Made by a program: the position numbers and the translations under genes. A stretch of 64,000 nucleotides of DNA from Gemmatimonadaceae bacterium (GTDB lineage: Bacteria; Gemmatimonadota; Gemmatimonadetes; Gemmatimonadales; Gemmatimonadaceae), in contig JANYHT010000050.1 of the NCBI GenBank assembly GCA_025358925.1, positions 62,001 through 126,000 on the forward strand, given 5' to 3'. Under the pieces are notes generated by a model that saw only the letters and a list, made by a program, of their open reading frames with translations, did not search any database and had not been told where the DNA came from. Positions 17,752 through 25,480 of the stretch are shown piece by piece. How positions within the stretch are numbered: the stretch's first letter is position 1; the number at the start of each line of letters is the position of its first letter.

Positions 17752-17966
17752 TCCGGGAATTCCGGGAAATGCCGCACGAACGGGGACGGTGCGCTCTCGG
17801 GTAGCGTGTCGACGGGCAGACCGGCGTTGCACGATTTCTCTATTAACGATGCGATTTTCAGATGAACGCGATCCAGCCGCATCCCGAGCGGAACACATTC
17901 GCGCCGTTCGCGTCATTCGCGGTCAGCCGTTGCTGTTCGACCAACGCATCTCCCGAAATTCCCGGA
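17752..17966. repeat. Imperfect inverted repeat, 21-bp arms, enclosing 173 bp
   Basis: The left arm at 17752-17772 begins TCCGGGAATTCCGGGAAA. The right arm at 17946-17966, read on the minus strand, begins TCCGGGAATTTCGGGAGA. They agree at 19 of 21 positions. The arms themselves are near-palindromic (TTCCGGGAATTCCGGGAA). The enclosed bases hold the 20-base repeat at 17907-17926 but no ORF. A MITE-like or folded-RNA element is possible. Confidence 0.6.
17907..17926 (+). repeat. 20-bp dispersed repeat, copy 1
   Basis: TTCGCGTCATTCGCGGTCAG is identical to 48742-48761, and both copies are preceded by GGAAC and ATTCG-type bases. Both lie in non-coding DNA on the + strand about 31 kb apart. Confidence 0.75.
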
Positions 17967-17988
17967 AGAGCCAACTGAAAATGGATGT

Positions 17989-19167
17989 TTACCGCAACCG
18001 ACTTACCAGCCACACCACCGCGACCACGGCAAGCAACGCCAAGCACCACATCAACGGTTGCACCGAGCGTCGGCGTTTTTCCACCACATCATCCGGGGCG
18101 CCGAGCGCTGCGTCGTCTTCCGCCGCGTGAGCCCGCGAAAACTCCAGGTCGATTGCCGCCTTGGAGGGAATTGGCGTGCCGTAGCGCGGCGTGGGGTCGC
18201 TGCGAAATGGTGCTTGCGGAACGCGATCTGCCGTTGTGTCGGGGTTGACCGCTTCGCGCATTGGAAACGAGGCGTAGCCCACCACGTCAACATCCTTCGA
18301 TGCTTCAAGCGCATCGCCGTCGAAGCGCGCCGCAATGACCGTAATGTTATCCGGCCCGCCGCGCTCGTTGGCCTTATCAACCAAGCGCTGACAGAGCGCG
18401 CGCACGTCGCTTTCTTCACGGGCGTATTGCGCAATTTCACTCGTACGCACTAAGCCGGAGAGGCCGTCGCTGCACAGGATGAGCGTATCGCCGCGTCGTA
18501 CTTGCTGATGCGTGAGATCGACCGTGACGTGTGCTTCGGGACCCAGCGCTTGCAAAATGATATTGCGTCGATCACTAACGTCTGCCTCTTCTTGCGTGAG
18601 CTCACCCGCTTCGACCAATCGCTGCATCAACGATTGATCTTTGGTGAGCTGGCGCGCCTGCCCGTCGCGCACGAGGTAGGCGCGGCTGTCGCCCACCTGT
18701 GCCAGAAATAATCGATCACGAAACAGGCCGGCAATGGTGGCCGTGGTGCCCATGCCCCGATGCTCCGGGTTTTCTCGTGAGTACTGGTGAATGCGAGTGT
18801 TGGCTGCTTCGGTCGCATCACGCAGCGCTTCGGCAAAAACGTCGGCTGACGGGCCGGTTGCATCAATCCACGATTCCCGCAGCACATCCAGCACGACATC
18901 GCCTGCCATACTACTCGCGAGTTCACCTGACGCGGCGCCACCCATGCCGTCCGCCACGAGAAAGAGCAACCCGTGGGATGCTGGCGCTACGCTGTAGGGC
19001 ACCCCGTCAAACTCGACCGGCATACCCGTTTCAAGATTCGCAACGAGAAACGTGTCCTCGTTGTGCTCGCGCGTATGTCCAACATCGGATAGCGCGAATA
19101 CGCGGACCACGACCGTCGGGTCGTTGTCAGCAGGAAGATCGTTCGGTTGAGGCACAGAGGCGATCAC
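17989..19167 (-). CDS. PP2C-type Ser/Thr protein phosphatase with C-terminal membrane anchor
   Basis: 392 residues. The PPM core shows SDVGHTREHNEDTF, FLVADGMGG, GTTATIAGL, QVGDSRAYLVRDG, LILCSDGLSGLV and GGPDNITVIA, which together supply the metal-binding aspartates. A charged linker (about 270-365) leads to one C-terminal hydrophobic helix (about 372-388) ending in Arg, a tail anchor facing the cytosol. Such enzymes dephosphorylate substrates of Hanks-type kinases; a kinase tail is present at the start of the window. The gene is divergent from the amidase at 19368 with 200 bases between. Confidence 0.93.
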   Translation of the reverse strand: MIASVPQPNDLPADNDPTVVVRVFALSDVGHTREHNEDTFLVANLETGMPVEFDGVPYSVAPASHGLLFLVADGMGGAASGELASSMAGDVVLDVLRESWIDATGPSADVFAEALRDATEAANTRIHQYSRENPEHRGMGTTATIAGLFRDRLFLAQVGDSRAYLVRDGQARQLTKDQSLMQRLVEAGELTQEEADVSDRRNIILQALGPEAHVTVDLTHQQVRRGDTLILCSDGLSGLVRTSEIAQYAREESDVRALCQRLVDKANERGGPDNITVIAARFDGDALEASKDVDVVGYASFPMREAVNPDTTADRVPQAPFRSDPTPRYGTPIPSKAAIDLEFSRAHAAEDDAALGAPDDVVEKRRRSVQPLMWCLALLAVVAVVWLVSRLR

Positions 19168-19367
19168 AGCGTCATAGCGCAGGCCGGTGCGAACAAGGGA
19201 CGGTAGCGAAACCTTACGGACGGGGACGCCGAAGGTTTTACGAGGACCAACGTGGCCGACCCGACGGCACCACGCAACAGGACTTGAAGAGAAAGATGGC
19301 CCACGCCGTCGATGTGGGCCAGATGTTGCGCTGGACTCGCTTGATGATCATCGCGAGCTTGCTACCA

Positions 19368-21263
19368 ATGTCCAAGGCCTCTCACCGCATTGTTCTCGCG
19401 GCCGCCCTCAGCACCACACTCCTCAGCGGCTGCGCAGCCACCGCTGCGCTCCCGTCGCCCACGTCGACCAATGCGCGTGCTACGCCAACAATAACCCGTG
19501 GCGGTCCCGCGTTGTCGCCTCGTGTACCTGGGGGATTGCCACCGGTCCCTGTTGTCAATGGCGCGGCGCTTGATGTGCAAGTGCGCTATCCGTCGGACAA
19601 CCAACTTATCACCAGTCGCGATTCGAACTTTGTGTTGGGAAGCCTCGGATCAGGCGACGCGACACTGCTCGTCAACGGCGTACCTGTTCCCGTCGCGGCC
19701 AATGGTGCCTTTCTCGCTTGGTTGCCCAATCCTCCGACGCACGCCCCACAATACGATGTGGTTGTCATACGGGGCGTGGACACGGTGCGACGAACGATGC
19801 GCATCCGGTATGCGACACGAACGCTCATGCCCCTCGATGGAAAACTGCACGTCGACTCTGCATCCCTTGCACCCAGTGCGCGCAATATGGTGCGACCCGA
19901 TGAACTCCTGCGCGTCAGCATGCGCGCGCCGACCAATGCGTTGCTCTGGCTCGAAAGTGCCGACGGTACACGACGGCCGATGCTTCCCCTCGGTCGCCCG
20001 CTCGCATCCAGTGATGCGGGTGCTGTGTTTGCCACCGAGATTGCCGCGCGGCGCCTCGCGGGTGCCAAAGTGCTGGCCATTCGCGCAACCGACACGGTGC
20101 GACTCGCGCTGCCGATCCTTCAAATGACGGACCCGGAATCGCGTATAGTGGGCCTGCTGCGCAGCGCATCAACGATTGGCAGTGACACGGATCGTGTCGT
20201 CAATGCGCGTACCGTTCCCGATGGCACGTATAAGTGGTTGCTCATGCCCGGCACCGCCCTCGAAATCACCGGGAAGCAAGGCGCAGCAACCCGGGTGAAA
20301 CTCGATGATGCACTTGATGTCTGGGTGGCCAACGAAGACATCGTCACGATGCCCGTCGGTACCGCGTTGCCGCGTCGCGTCACCGGTGGACTGCGACTCA
20401 CTCCGTCATCAGAGTTCGTCGACATTTCCATTCCGCTTGGCGAACGTCCAGCGTTTCTCGTTGAGCCTGACGGAGCATCGCTGGTATTGACGTTGTACGG
20501 CGTGCAAGCCAACCCGGAAATCTCGCCCATTTTAGGCAACGATACGTTGGTGCGACGCATCAGTTGGGATCAAGTCAGTAGTGAACGCGTGCGCGTCACG
20601 TTCACGCTGTCGCGACCCGTGTACGGTTGGCTCGCGGTGTGGGATGAGTCACGACGCGCGCTGGTGGTACGGGTGCGGCGGCCACCGGTGATTGATGCGA
20701 CGCGACCCTTGCGAGGCCTCACGATTGCGGTTGATCCCGGACACCCGCCTGCTGGCGCCACGGGACCGACGGGGCTCTATGAAGGCGACGCAGTCTTGCC
20801 GGTTGGTGCGCTCGTGGCGCAACTGCTTCGCGCGCGTGGCGCGAACGCGGTGATGACGCGCACCACCCTCGCGCCAGTTGGGTTAACCGAACGTGCCGTC
20901 GCCGCGCGTCGCATGAATGCCAACGCGTTCGTCTCCATTCATCTCAATGCGCTACCTGACGGCGTCAATCCATTCACAGCGAACGGCACAAGCACATTGT
21001 TTTATCATCAGCACAGTGAGCCACTCGCTCGGCCTGTACAACGCGAATTAGTGGCGCGCTTTGGACTGCGTGACTTGGGTGTGCACTATCAAAATTTGGC
21101 GATTGCGCGACCAACATGGTATCCGTCCGTGCTCACCGAAGGCCTCTTTGTCATGTTGCCCGAGCAAGAGGCGGCCATGCGCGATCCTGCGTTTCAGTTG
21201 CGATATGCGGAAGCCATTGTTGCCGGGCTCGAGACGTATTTCCGTGATCTGGGGCAGCATTGA
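19368..21263 (+). CDS. N-acetylmuramoyl-L-alanine amidase, lipoprotein (Amidase_3)
   Basis: 631 residues from ATG 19368, chosen because a classical lipoprotein leader begins there and ends LLSGC; the frame is open far upstream but overlaps the phosphatase gene. A beta-rich N-terminal half (about 40-430) includes an SH3-like segment. The Amidase_3 domain occupies about 445-630, with zinc-site residues in VDPGHPPAG, GLYEGDAV, VSIHLNA and the catalytic Glu in LTEGLFVM. It would cut the MurNAc-L-Ala bond in periplasmic peptidoglycan, releasing material for the recycling enzymes at 14-17.6 kb. An 8-bp inverted repeat (19297-19304/19314-19321) lies in its leader. Confidence 0.9.
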   Translation: MSKASHRIVLAAALSTTLLSGCAATAALPSPTSTNARATPTITRGGPALSPRVPGGLPPVPVVNGAALDVQVRYPSDNQLITSRDSNFVLGSLGSGDATLLVNGVPVPVAANGAFLAWLPNPPTHAPQYDVVVIRGVDTVRRTMRIRYATRTLMPLDGKLHVDSASLAPSARNMVRPDELLRVSMRAPTNALLWLESADGTRRPMLPLGRPLASSDAGAVFATEIAARRLAGAKVLAIRATDTVRLALPILQMTDPESRIVGLLRSASTIGSDTDRVVNARTVPDGTYKWLLMPGTALEITGKQGAATRVKLDDALDVWVANEDIVTMPVGTALPRRVTGGLRLTPSSEFVDISIPLGERPAFLVEPDGASLVLTLYGVQANPEISPILGNDTLVRRISWDQVSSERVRVTFTLSRPVYGWLAVWDESRRALVVRVRRPPVIDATRPLRGLTIAVDPGHPPAGATGPTGLYEGDAVLPVGALVAQLLRARGANAVMTRTTLAPVGLTERAVAARRMNANAFVSIHLNALPDGVNPFTANGTSTLFYHQHSEPLARPVQRELVARFGLRDLGVHYQNLAIARPTWYPSVLTEGLFVMLPEQEAAMRDPAFQLRYAEAIVAGLETYFRDLGQH

Positions 21264-24238
21264 CGCGCACACGTGCCTCTCAGCTTTTGAACGTGCTGTG
21301 TATGCTGATGTCGCTCGCGACGCGAGTGCACGCGCAAGTCGACCCTCGTGGATCAGTACGCACCCTACCCACCGCACATTTTCGCGTGCACTTCCACGTT
21401 GAGCACGAAGCGGCGGCGCGTATGGTCGCGACATACGCGGAACAGGCATGGACGGCGCTGTCGCGTGAGTTGGTGTCGCCCGCCTTCCCCGTGGATTTAT
21501 TGATTGCGGATAATGTGGACGACAGCAATGGATATGCGCAGGTGTTTCCGTCAAATCGCGTGGTGATCTACGCGGTGCCTCCGGTGAGCCTCGCGGAGTT
21601 ACGCTTTCACAGTGAATGGTTGCGTCTTGTTGTGACGCATGAGCTGTCGCACATTTTTCATCTTGATCGAGCGGCCGGGCTGTGGCGCGCTGGGCGTTGG
21701 ATATTTGGGCGGAACCCCACGCTCTTTCCGAATGCATTCACGCCAAGTTGGGTGAAAGAAGGATTGGCTATTCACTATGAGTCGCAGATCACGGGCAGTG
21801 GCCGCGACGTAAGTACCGAATCGCGGACCGTTGCGCGTGCCGCTGCACGCGCGGGTGAAATTCCGGCTGTATCACGATGGAGTTTGTCGACGTCGCGCTT
21901 CCCGCGTGGACAGACGGCGTATGCGTATGGTGCGCTGATGATGGAATCCGCATCTCGTGCGGGACGTGACTCCGGCATGCGACGGTTTGTCGACGCCACG
22001 GCCACGTTTCCCATTCCGTATCTGCTGGATCGCGCCTCACGCATTGGATTTGGCACGCCATTTTCGCACATGTTTGACACGATGCGTGACTCGTTGCACA
22101 CCCTTGTGAGCGCGATGGATACCAGCGGTGATGCCGCGTGGCGTACGATCGCGGCCGACGGATGGTATGCGGCGGCACCACGCTGGCGCACCAACGATTC
22201 GCTCGTGTGGTCGGCGAGTACGGGTCGAAATATCGCCGGCCTCTACACGGCAGACATTCGTGTGCCAGGCGTCGTGTCGCGCCTCGCACGACGGAATGCC
22301 CTGGACGCGAATGTGCCAACGCACGGTGACAGCACGATATTCGCGCAAATGGAGTTGCAGAATCCGTATGTGATCCGCACGGACCTCTATGCAGGACAAG
22401 GATCGCACGAGCGTCGCATCACCAACGGTGCTCGGCTGACACAGCCGGATGTGCGTCGCGACGGCAGCATTATCGCGGTGCAATTGGCAACCGCGTCATC
22501 GCGCATTGTGCGTGTGACGCGTGCCGGTGTTGTTACGCCACTCACGCACACGAATACATGGGCTGAACCGCGCTGGTCGCCAGACGGCTCGCGCATTGCG
22601 GCGATCGAGCTGTTGCCCACTGGGGAAGAGCGCGTGGTGGTGCTGGATACCAGCGGCGCATTGCAGCAAGTCGTCACCGGCGCGCTAGCGGTGTTTGCTT
22701 CACCATCGTTCACGCCGGATGGCGCGCGTTTGGTGTGGAGCAGTGATCGTAGCGGTCGCATGCAGTTAGAAACCGCGCGCGTGTTACCCGTAGGTGCGTT
22801 GTCGGACACCAGCGGATGGCGTGATGAACGCGAGTCGGTGCGCGTGGCCAGTCGAGTGACAACGGCCGTGTATGAGCCGAGCGTGTCGCCGGACGGACGG
22901 ATGGTTGTCGCATTGTTCTATCGTGTGGACGGCTCGCACGTCGCCGTGACGTCGCTCGATACGTTGGGGCCGATGGCGCGGAACACGTGGTATCCCGATG
23001 CGCAGCGTCGCGTACTGTCGACGACGTCGTTCGCGACGCCAAGTGCAACGCCGACCGTTGGTGCCACGCACCGCTACACGGCATTTCGCCAACTGTTACC
23101 GCGCTACTGGACGCCGGTGATCGGGCAAGGTCGAGACGGTGCGGCGACGTATGGTGCGTCGTCGAGCAGTAGCGACATTTTGCAGCGACACACGTGGCGC
23201 GCTGACCTTGAGGTCAATCCGCACACACGTGAGGTGGATGCGTCCACGTCCTATCGCTACACCGGCCTCGGTATTCCCGTCGTCGATTTGGATTGGTCGC
23301 AGGCGTGGGACGGCACCTTCGTTGTGCAAGACGCCAAAGGTGTGGTCATTGGTGGTGTTGCACGTCGTCGTCGTTTTGCGACGGTCTCCGCGTCGTTCCC
23401 GCTGCAGCGCGTGCGACGTGCGCTCTCGATGAACATCGGGGCGCAGTATGAAACGCGTGATTTTACGTCAGATGTCGACGCTGCGCTTGGCGCGCAAAAT
23501 TCATTGCTGCGACGCGGCACGCGCTACCCCACGGTGTTTGCGGGCACATCTTTCTCCACGCTCGCACGCGGTGCGAAATCCATCTCAATTGAGCAGGGCG
23601 TCAACGTCGGCGTCAGCACATCGTATCGCTGGCGTGAGGATGCACCGTCGCTCGGGTCATGGCGCGGTTTACTCACGGGACGTGGCTATCTGCCGCTCGA
23701 TCTCCCAGGCTACAGCCGACACGTCATTCGCACGTACGTCGCGCTCGCAGCCGCAGATACGAAGACGGCGACGGAGTTTAGTGTCGGTGGCGTCAGCGGT
23801 GTCTCGTCCGAACTATTTCCTGGTCTAACACTCGGCGATCCGTCGCGATTGTTTCCGGTGCGCGGCATTGCGCCCGGTTCGCAACGCGGTGTTCGAGCGA
23901 TCGGTGGTACGGTGGAGTATCGCGCGCCGCTGCTCATGTTTCGCGACGCGCCCGCGCCGTTCACGCTGTTTGCGGATCGTCTGTCACTGTCCGTGTTTAC
24001 TGATGCGGCGCGTGCGTGGTGTCCAAGTACGTTGGCCAAGACACTCACGCCGGTCTGTGAACGACCTGGTTTGCGTGATGGATGGATTGGGTCGGCGGGC
24101 GCGGAACTCACAATCGACTTGGCGTTGCAATACGATACGCCATATCGGCTCCGATTGGGGGCCGCAGCGCCGTACGTGAAGCCGATTGGTGTGTCGGGCC
24201 GCGGAGCGTTTTATGTCACGTTGGGTTCGTTTTTTTAA
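21260..24238 (+). CDS. Secreted zinc protease-like / beta-propeller / outer-membrane barrel protein
   Basis: 992 residues. A TTG start overlapping the amidase stop gives a normal signal peptide ending HAQ; the ATG at 21302 would make it too short. The N-terminal part carries a gluzincin-type site, VVTHELSHIFH (about residue 129) with a downstream Glu in WVKEGLAIHYES. The middle (about 290-570) has TolB-like propeller blades such as PRWSPDGSRIAAIE and PSFTPDGARLVWSSD. The C-terminal third (about 620-992) looks like a beta-barrel ending in a terminal aromatic (TLGSFF), as in Omp85/BamA-type surface antigens. Function is unproven; a surface-anchored peptidase or assembly factor is plausible. Coupling to an amidase suggests an envelope role. 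Confidence 0.82.
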   Translation: MTRTRASQLLNVLCMLMSLATRVHAQVDPRGSVRTLPTAHFRVHFHVEHEAAARMVATYAEQAWTALSRELVSPAFPVDLLIADNVDDSNGYAQVFPSNRVVIYAVPPVSLAELRFHSEWLRLVVTHELSHIFHLDRAAGLWRAGRWIFGRNPTLFPNAFTPSWVKEGLAIHYESQITGSGRDVSTESRTVARAAARAGEIPAVSRWSLSTSRFPRGQTAYAYGALMMESASRAGRDSGMRRFVDATATFPIPYLLDRASRIGFGTPFSHMFDTMRDSLHTLVSAMDTSGDAAWRTIAADGWYAAAPRWRTNDSLVWSASTGRNIAGLYTADIRVPGVVSRLARRNALDANVPTHGDSTIFAQMELQNPYVIRTDLYAGQGSHERRITNGARLTQPDVRRDGSIIAVQLATASSRIVRVTRAGVVTPLTHTNTWAEPRWSPDGSRIAAIELLPTGEERVVVLDTSGALQQVVTGALAVFASPSFTPDGARLVWSSDRSGRMQLETARVLPVGALSDTSGWRDERESVRVASRVTTAVYEPSVSPDGRMVVALFYRVDGSHVAVTSLDTLGPMARNTWYPDAQRRVLSTTSFATPSATPTVGATHRYTAFRQLLPRYWTPVIGQGRDGAATYGASSSSSDILQRHTWRADLEVNPHTREVDASTSYRYTGLGIPVVDLDWSQAWDGTFVVQDAKGVVIGGVARRRRFATVSASFPLQRVRRALSMNIGAQYETRDFTSDVDAALGAQNSLLRRGTRYPTVFAGTSFSTLARGAKSISIEQGVNVGVSTSYRWREDAPSLGSWRGLLTGRGYLPLDLPGYSRHVIRTYVALAAADTKTATEFSVGGVSGVSSELFPGLTLGDPSRLFPVRGIAPGSQRGVRAIGGTVEYRAPLLMFRDAPAPFTLFADRLSLSVFTDAARAWCPSTLAKTLTPVCERPGLRDGWIGSAGAELTIDLALQYDTPYRLRLGAAAPYVKPIGVSGRGAFYVTLGSFF

Positions 24239-24244
24239 CAGCAG

Positions 24245-24422
24245 GTTTCACGCGGAGGCACGGAGGACGCGGAGAACAGCATAGCATGCCGAGGCGTGGT
24301 TGTATGTTCTTCTTTCCTTTAATGGGTACGGCGCAGAGTCCGGTCTCATCGCGCGCCGCTGTTGCTGTTCTCCTGTTCTCCGCGCCTCCGTGCCTCCGTG
24401 CCTCCGTGCCTCCGTGTGAAAC
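24245..24422. repeat. Inverted pair of GTTTCACGCGGAGG-family repeats
   Basis: A + copy at 24245-24280 and an inverted copy at 24364-24422 face each other across about 83 bases. The inverted copy is expanded by four exact tandem 8-mers GCCTCCGT (24384-24415). The pair could fold into a long hairpin. It lies between the 992-residue protein and the carbonic anhydrase and contains no convincing gene. Confidence 0.8.
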
Positions 24423-24450
24423 AGCTGTTCTCTCCAGCCTCAAAGCACCA

Positions 24451-24957
24451 ATGCCCGGCCGTCCCTGGATCGCCCCGAGTGCCGTTGTTGTCGGCGACGT
24501 TTCGCTTGCTGACGACGTGTCTGTATGGCCTACCGCCGTCATTCGCGGAGACGTTGAACGCATCGTCATTGGTGCTCGAAGCAACGTCCAGGATGGGGCC
24601 GTCATACACGCGGATCCAGGCAAGCCAACCCTCATCGGCGACGATTGTGTGATCGGTCACCGCGCGATTGTGCACGGCAGCATCATTGAGGATGGGGTGC
24701 TGATCGGCATGGGCGCGATCCTGCTCAATGAGGTGCACGTCGGCGCCGGTTCGGTCATCGGTGCGGGCGCCGTTTGTACAGAAGGCATGCAGATCCCACC
24801 GGGATCACTCGTTGTTGGCGTACCCGGCAAAGTGATCCGCGCCGTCTCGGCAGAGGCACAAGCGGCGACTGTGCGCAACGCCGCCCGATACGTCGAACTG
24901 AAAGAGCGATATCGCGCCGGACAAATCCCCGCGTACCGGGGAAGCGTCGATTTGTAA
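24451..24957 (+). CDS. Gamma-carbonic anhydrase-family hexapeptide-repeat protein
   Basis: 168 residues from ATG 24451; the longer open frame would translate the repeat region and is rejected. Left-handed beta-helix hexapeptide repeats fill most of the protein (AVVVGDVSLADDVSVWPTAV onward). The three zinc-ligand histidines of gamma-carbonic anhydrases are at the expected spacing: one in VIHAD and two in VIGHRAIVHG. A C-terminal helix (VELKERYRAG) ends the trimeric fold. Members are often called YrdA or PaaY-like; real carbonic anhydrase activity varies and cannot be confirmed here. Confidence 0.9.
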   Translation: MPGRPWIAPSAVVVGDVSLADDVSVWPTAVIRGDVERIVIGARSNVQDGAVIHADPGKPTLIGDDCVIGHRAIVHGSIIEDGVLIGMGAILLNEVHVGAGSVIGAGAVCTEGMQIPPGSLVVGVPGKVIRAVSAEAQAATVRNAARYVELKERYRAGQIPAYRGSVDL

Positions 24958-25480
24958 CACCTGAGCAAGGTCGTGGATCACATACGGGCCGTCGCTGAAA
25001 TCTGTGTAAGCAAGCAAATGACACATTTGGATGTGTTTCTAAGCAAGCGGGATGGAAAATGACAAGCTCTACTATACTGTTCGTAGACGTTGTCCATGTC
25101 GGATTGCTGCGCGGATGGTGACGGATGCGAGGAACATTCTGTGTTCGCAAGTTTATGTGGGTGCAACGCTTACCTCACTGTCTCAACGAAAAACGCGGAA
25201 ACGTTGCTGGAGTCCGTACGTTGATAGGACTGTCACAAAGGTTGCGTCGTCAAGGGCGAAAAAAGCTCGGTGGATAACGCGACCGCTTTCACATTTCCGT
25301 GATCTGTCTTGTGTAAGTGCAGTATTAACAGAAGGTTACAGCTTCCCTTGCGCGGCATCACGAACCGAGTAACCTACGCGGCCCGCCGGTACGCCGATGA
25401 CGGTGCGATGCCGCACCTCCGCCGCCGACGTTTGTTGCTCGCCAAAGTCCGCCCCACGCCCTAAGTCGGAGTCAGATCGA
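24958..25480. other. Long upstream region of the ribonucleotide reductase gene
   Basis: These 523 bases hold no supported gene. Two identical 9-mers TAAGCAAGC (25007-25015, 25040-25048) flank a 6-bp hairpin (25021-25036). I looked for a cobalamin riboswitch, which often precedes class II reductases, and did not find a convincing B12 box. Promoter elements could not be assigned with confidence. Confidence 0.6.
25021..25036 (+). promoter_or_regulatory. Small hairpin between direct 9-mer repeats
   Basis: ACACAT (25021-25026), loop TTGG, ATGTGT (25031-25036), followed by TTCT. TAAGCAAGC occurs on both sides, 33 bases apart. It may be a terminator for the carbonic anhydrase gene or an operator for the reductase; evidence is only the symmetry. 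Confidence 0.4.

Larger units (their letters stand above)
17647..17988. other. Intergenic repeat-bearing stretch without a gene
   Basis: No convincing ORF lies in these 342 bases between the convergent nagZ-like and PP2C genes. It holds a partial and a full copy of the GTTTCACGCGGAGG family (17664-17719), a degenerate inverted repeat with arms at 17752-17772 and 17946-17966, and one copy of a 20-base sequence also present at 48742. The overall look is of accumulated non-coding repeats. Confidence 0.8.

Noticed and set aside
17647-17988. CRISPR array
   Set aside because: The repeats here are few, inverted or degenerate and lack regularly spaced spacers.
18699-19367. N-terminal extension of the amidase frame
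   Set aside because: It overlaps the PP2C gene and contains no domain; a lipoprotein leader starts at 19368.
24958-25480. Cobalamin riboswitch upstream of nrdJ
   Set aside because: Expected from biology, but no convincing B12-box or surrounding helices could be seen by eye; not claimed without a covariance scan.
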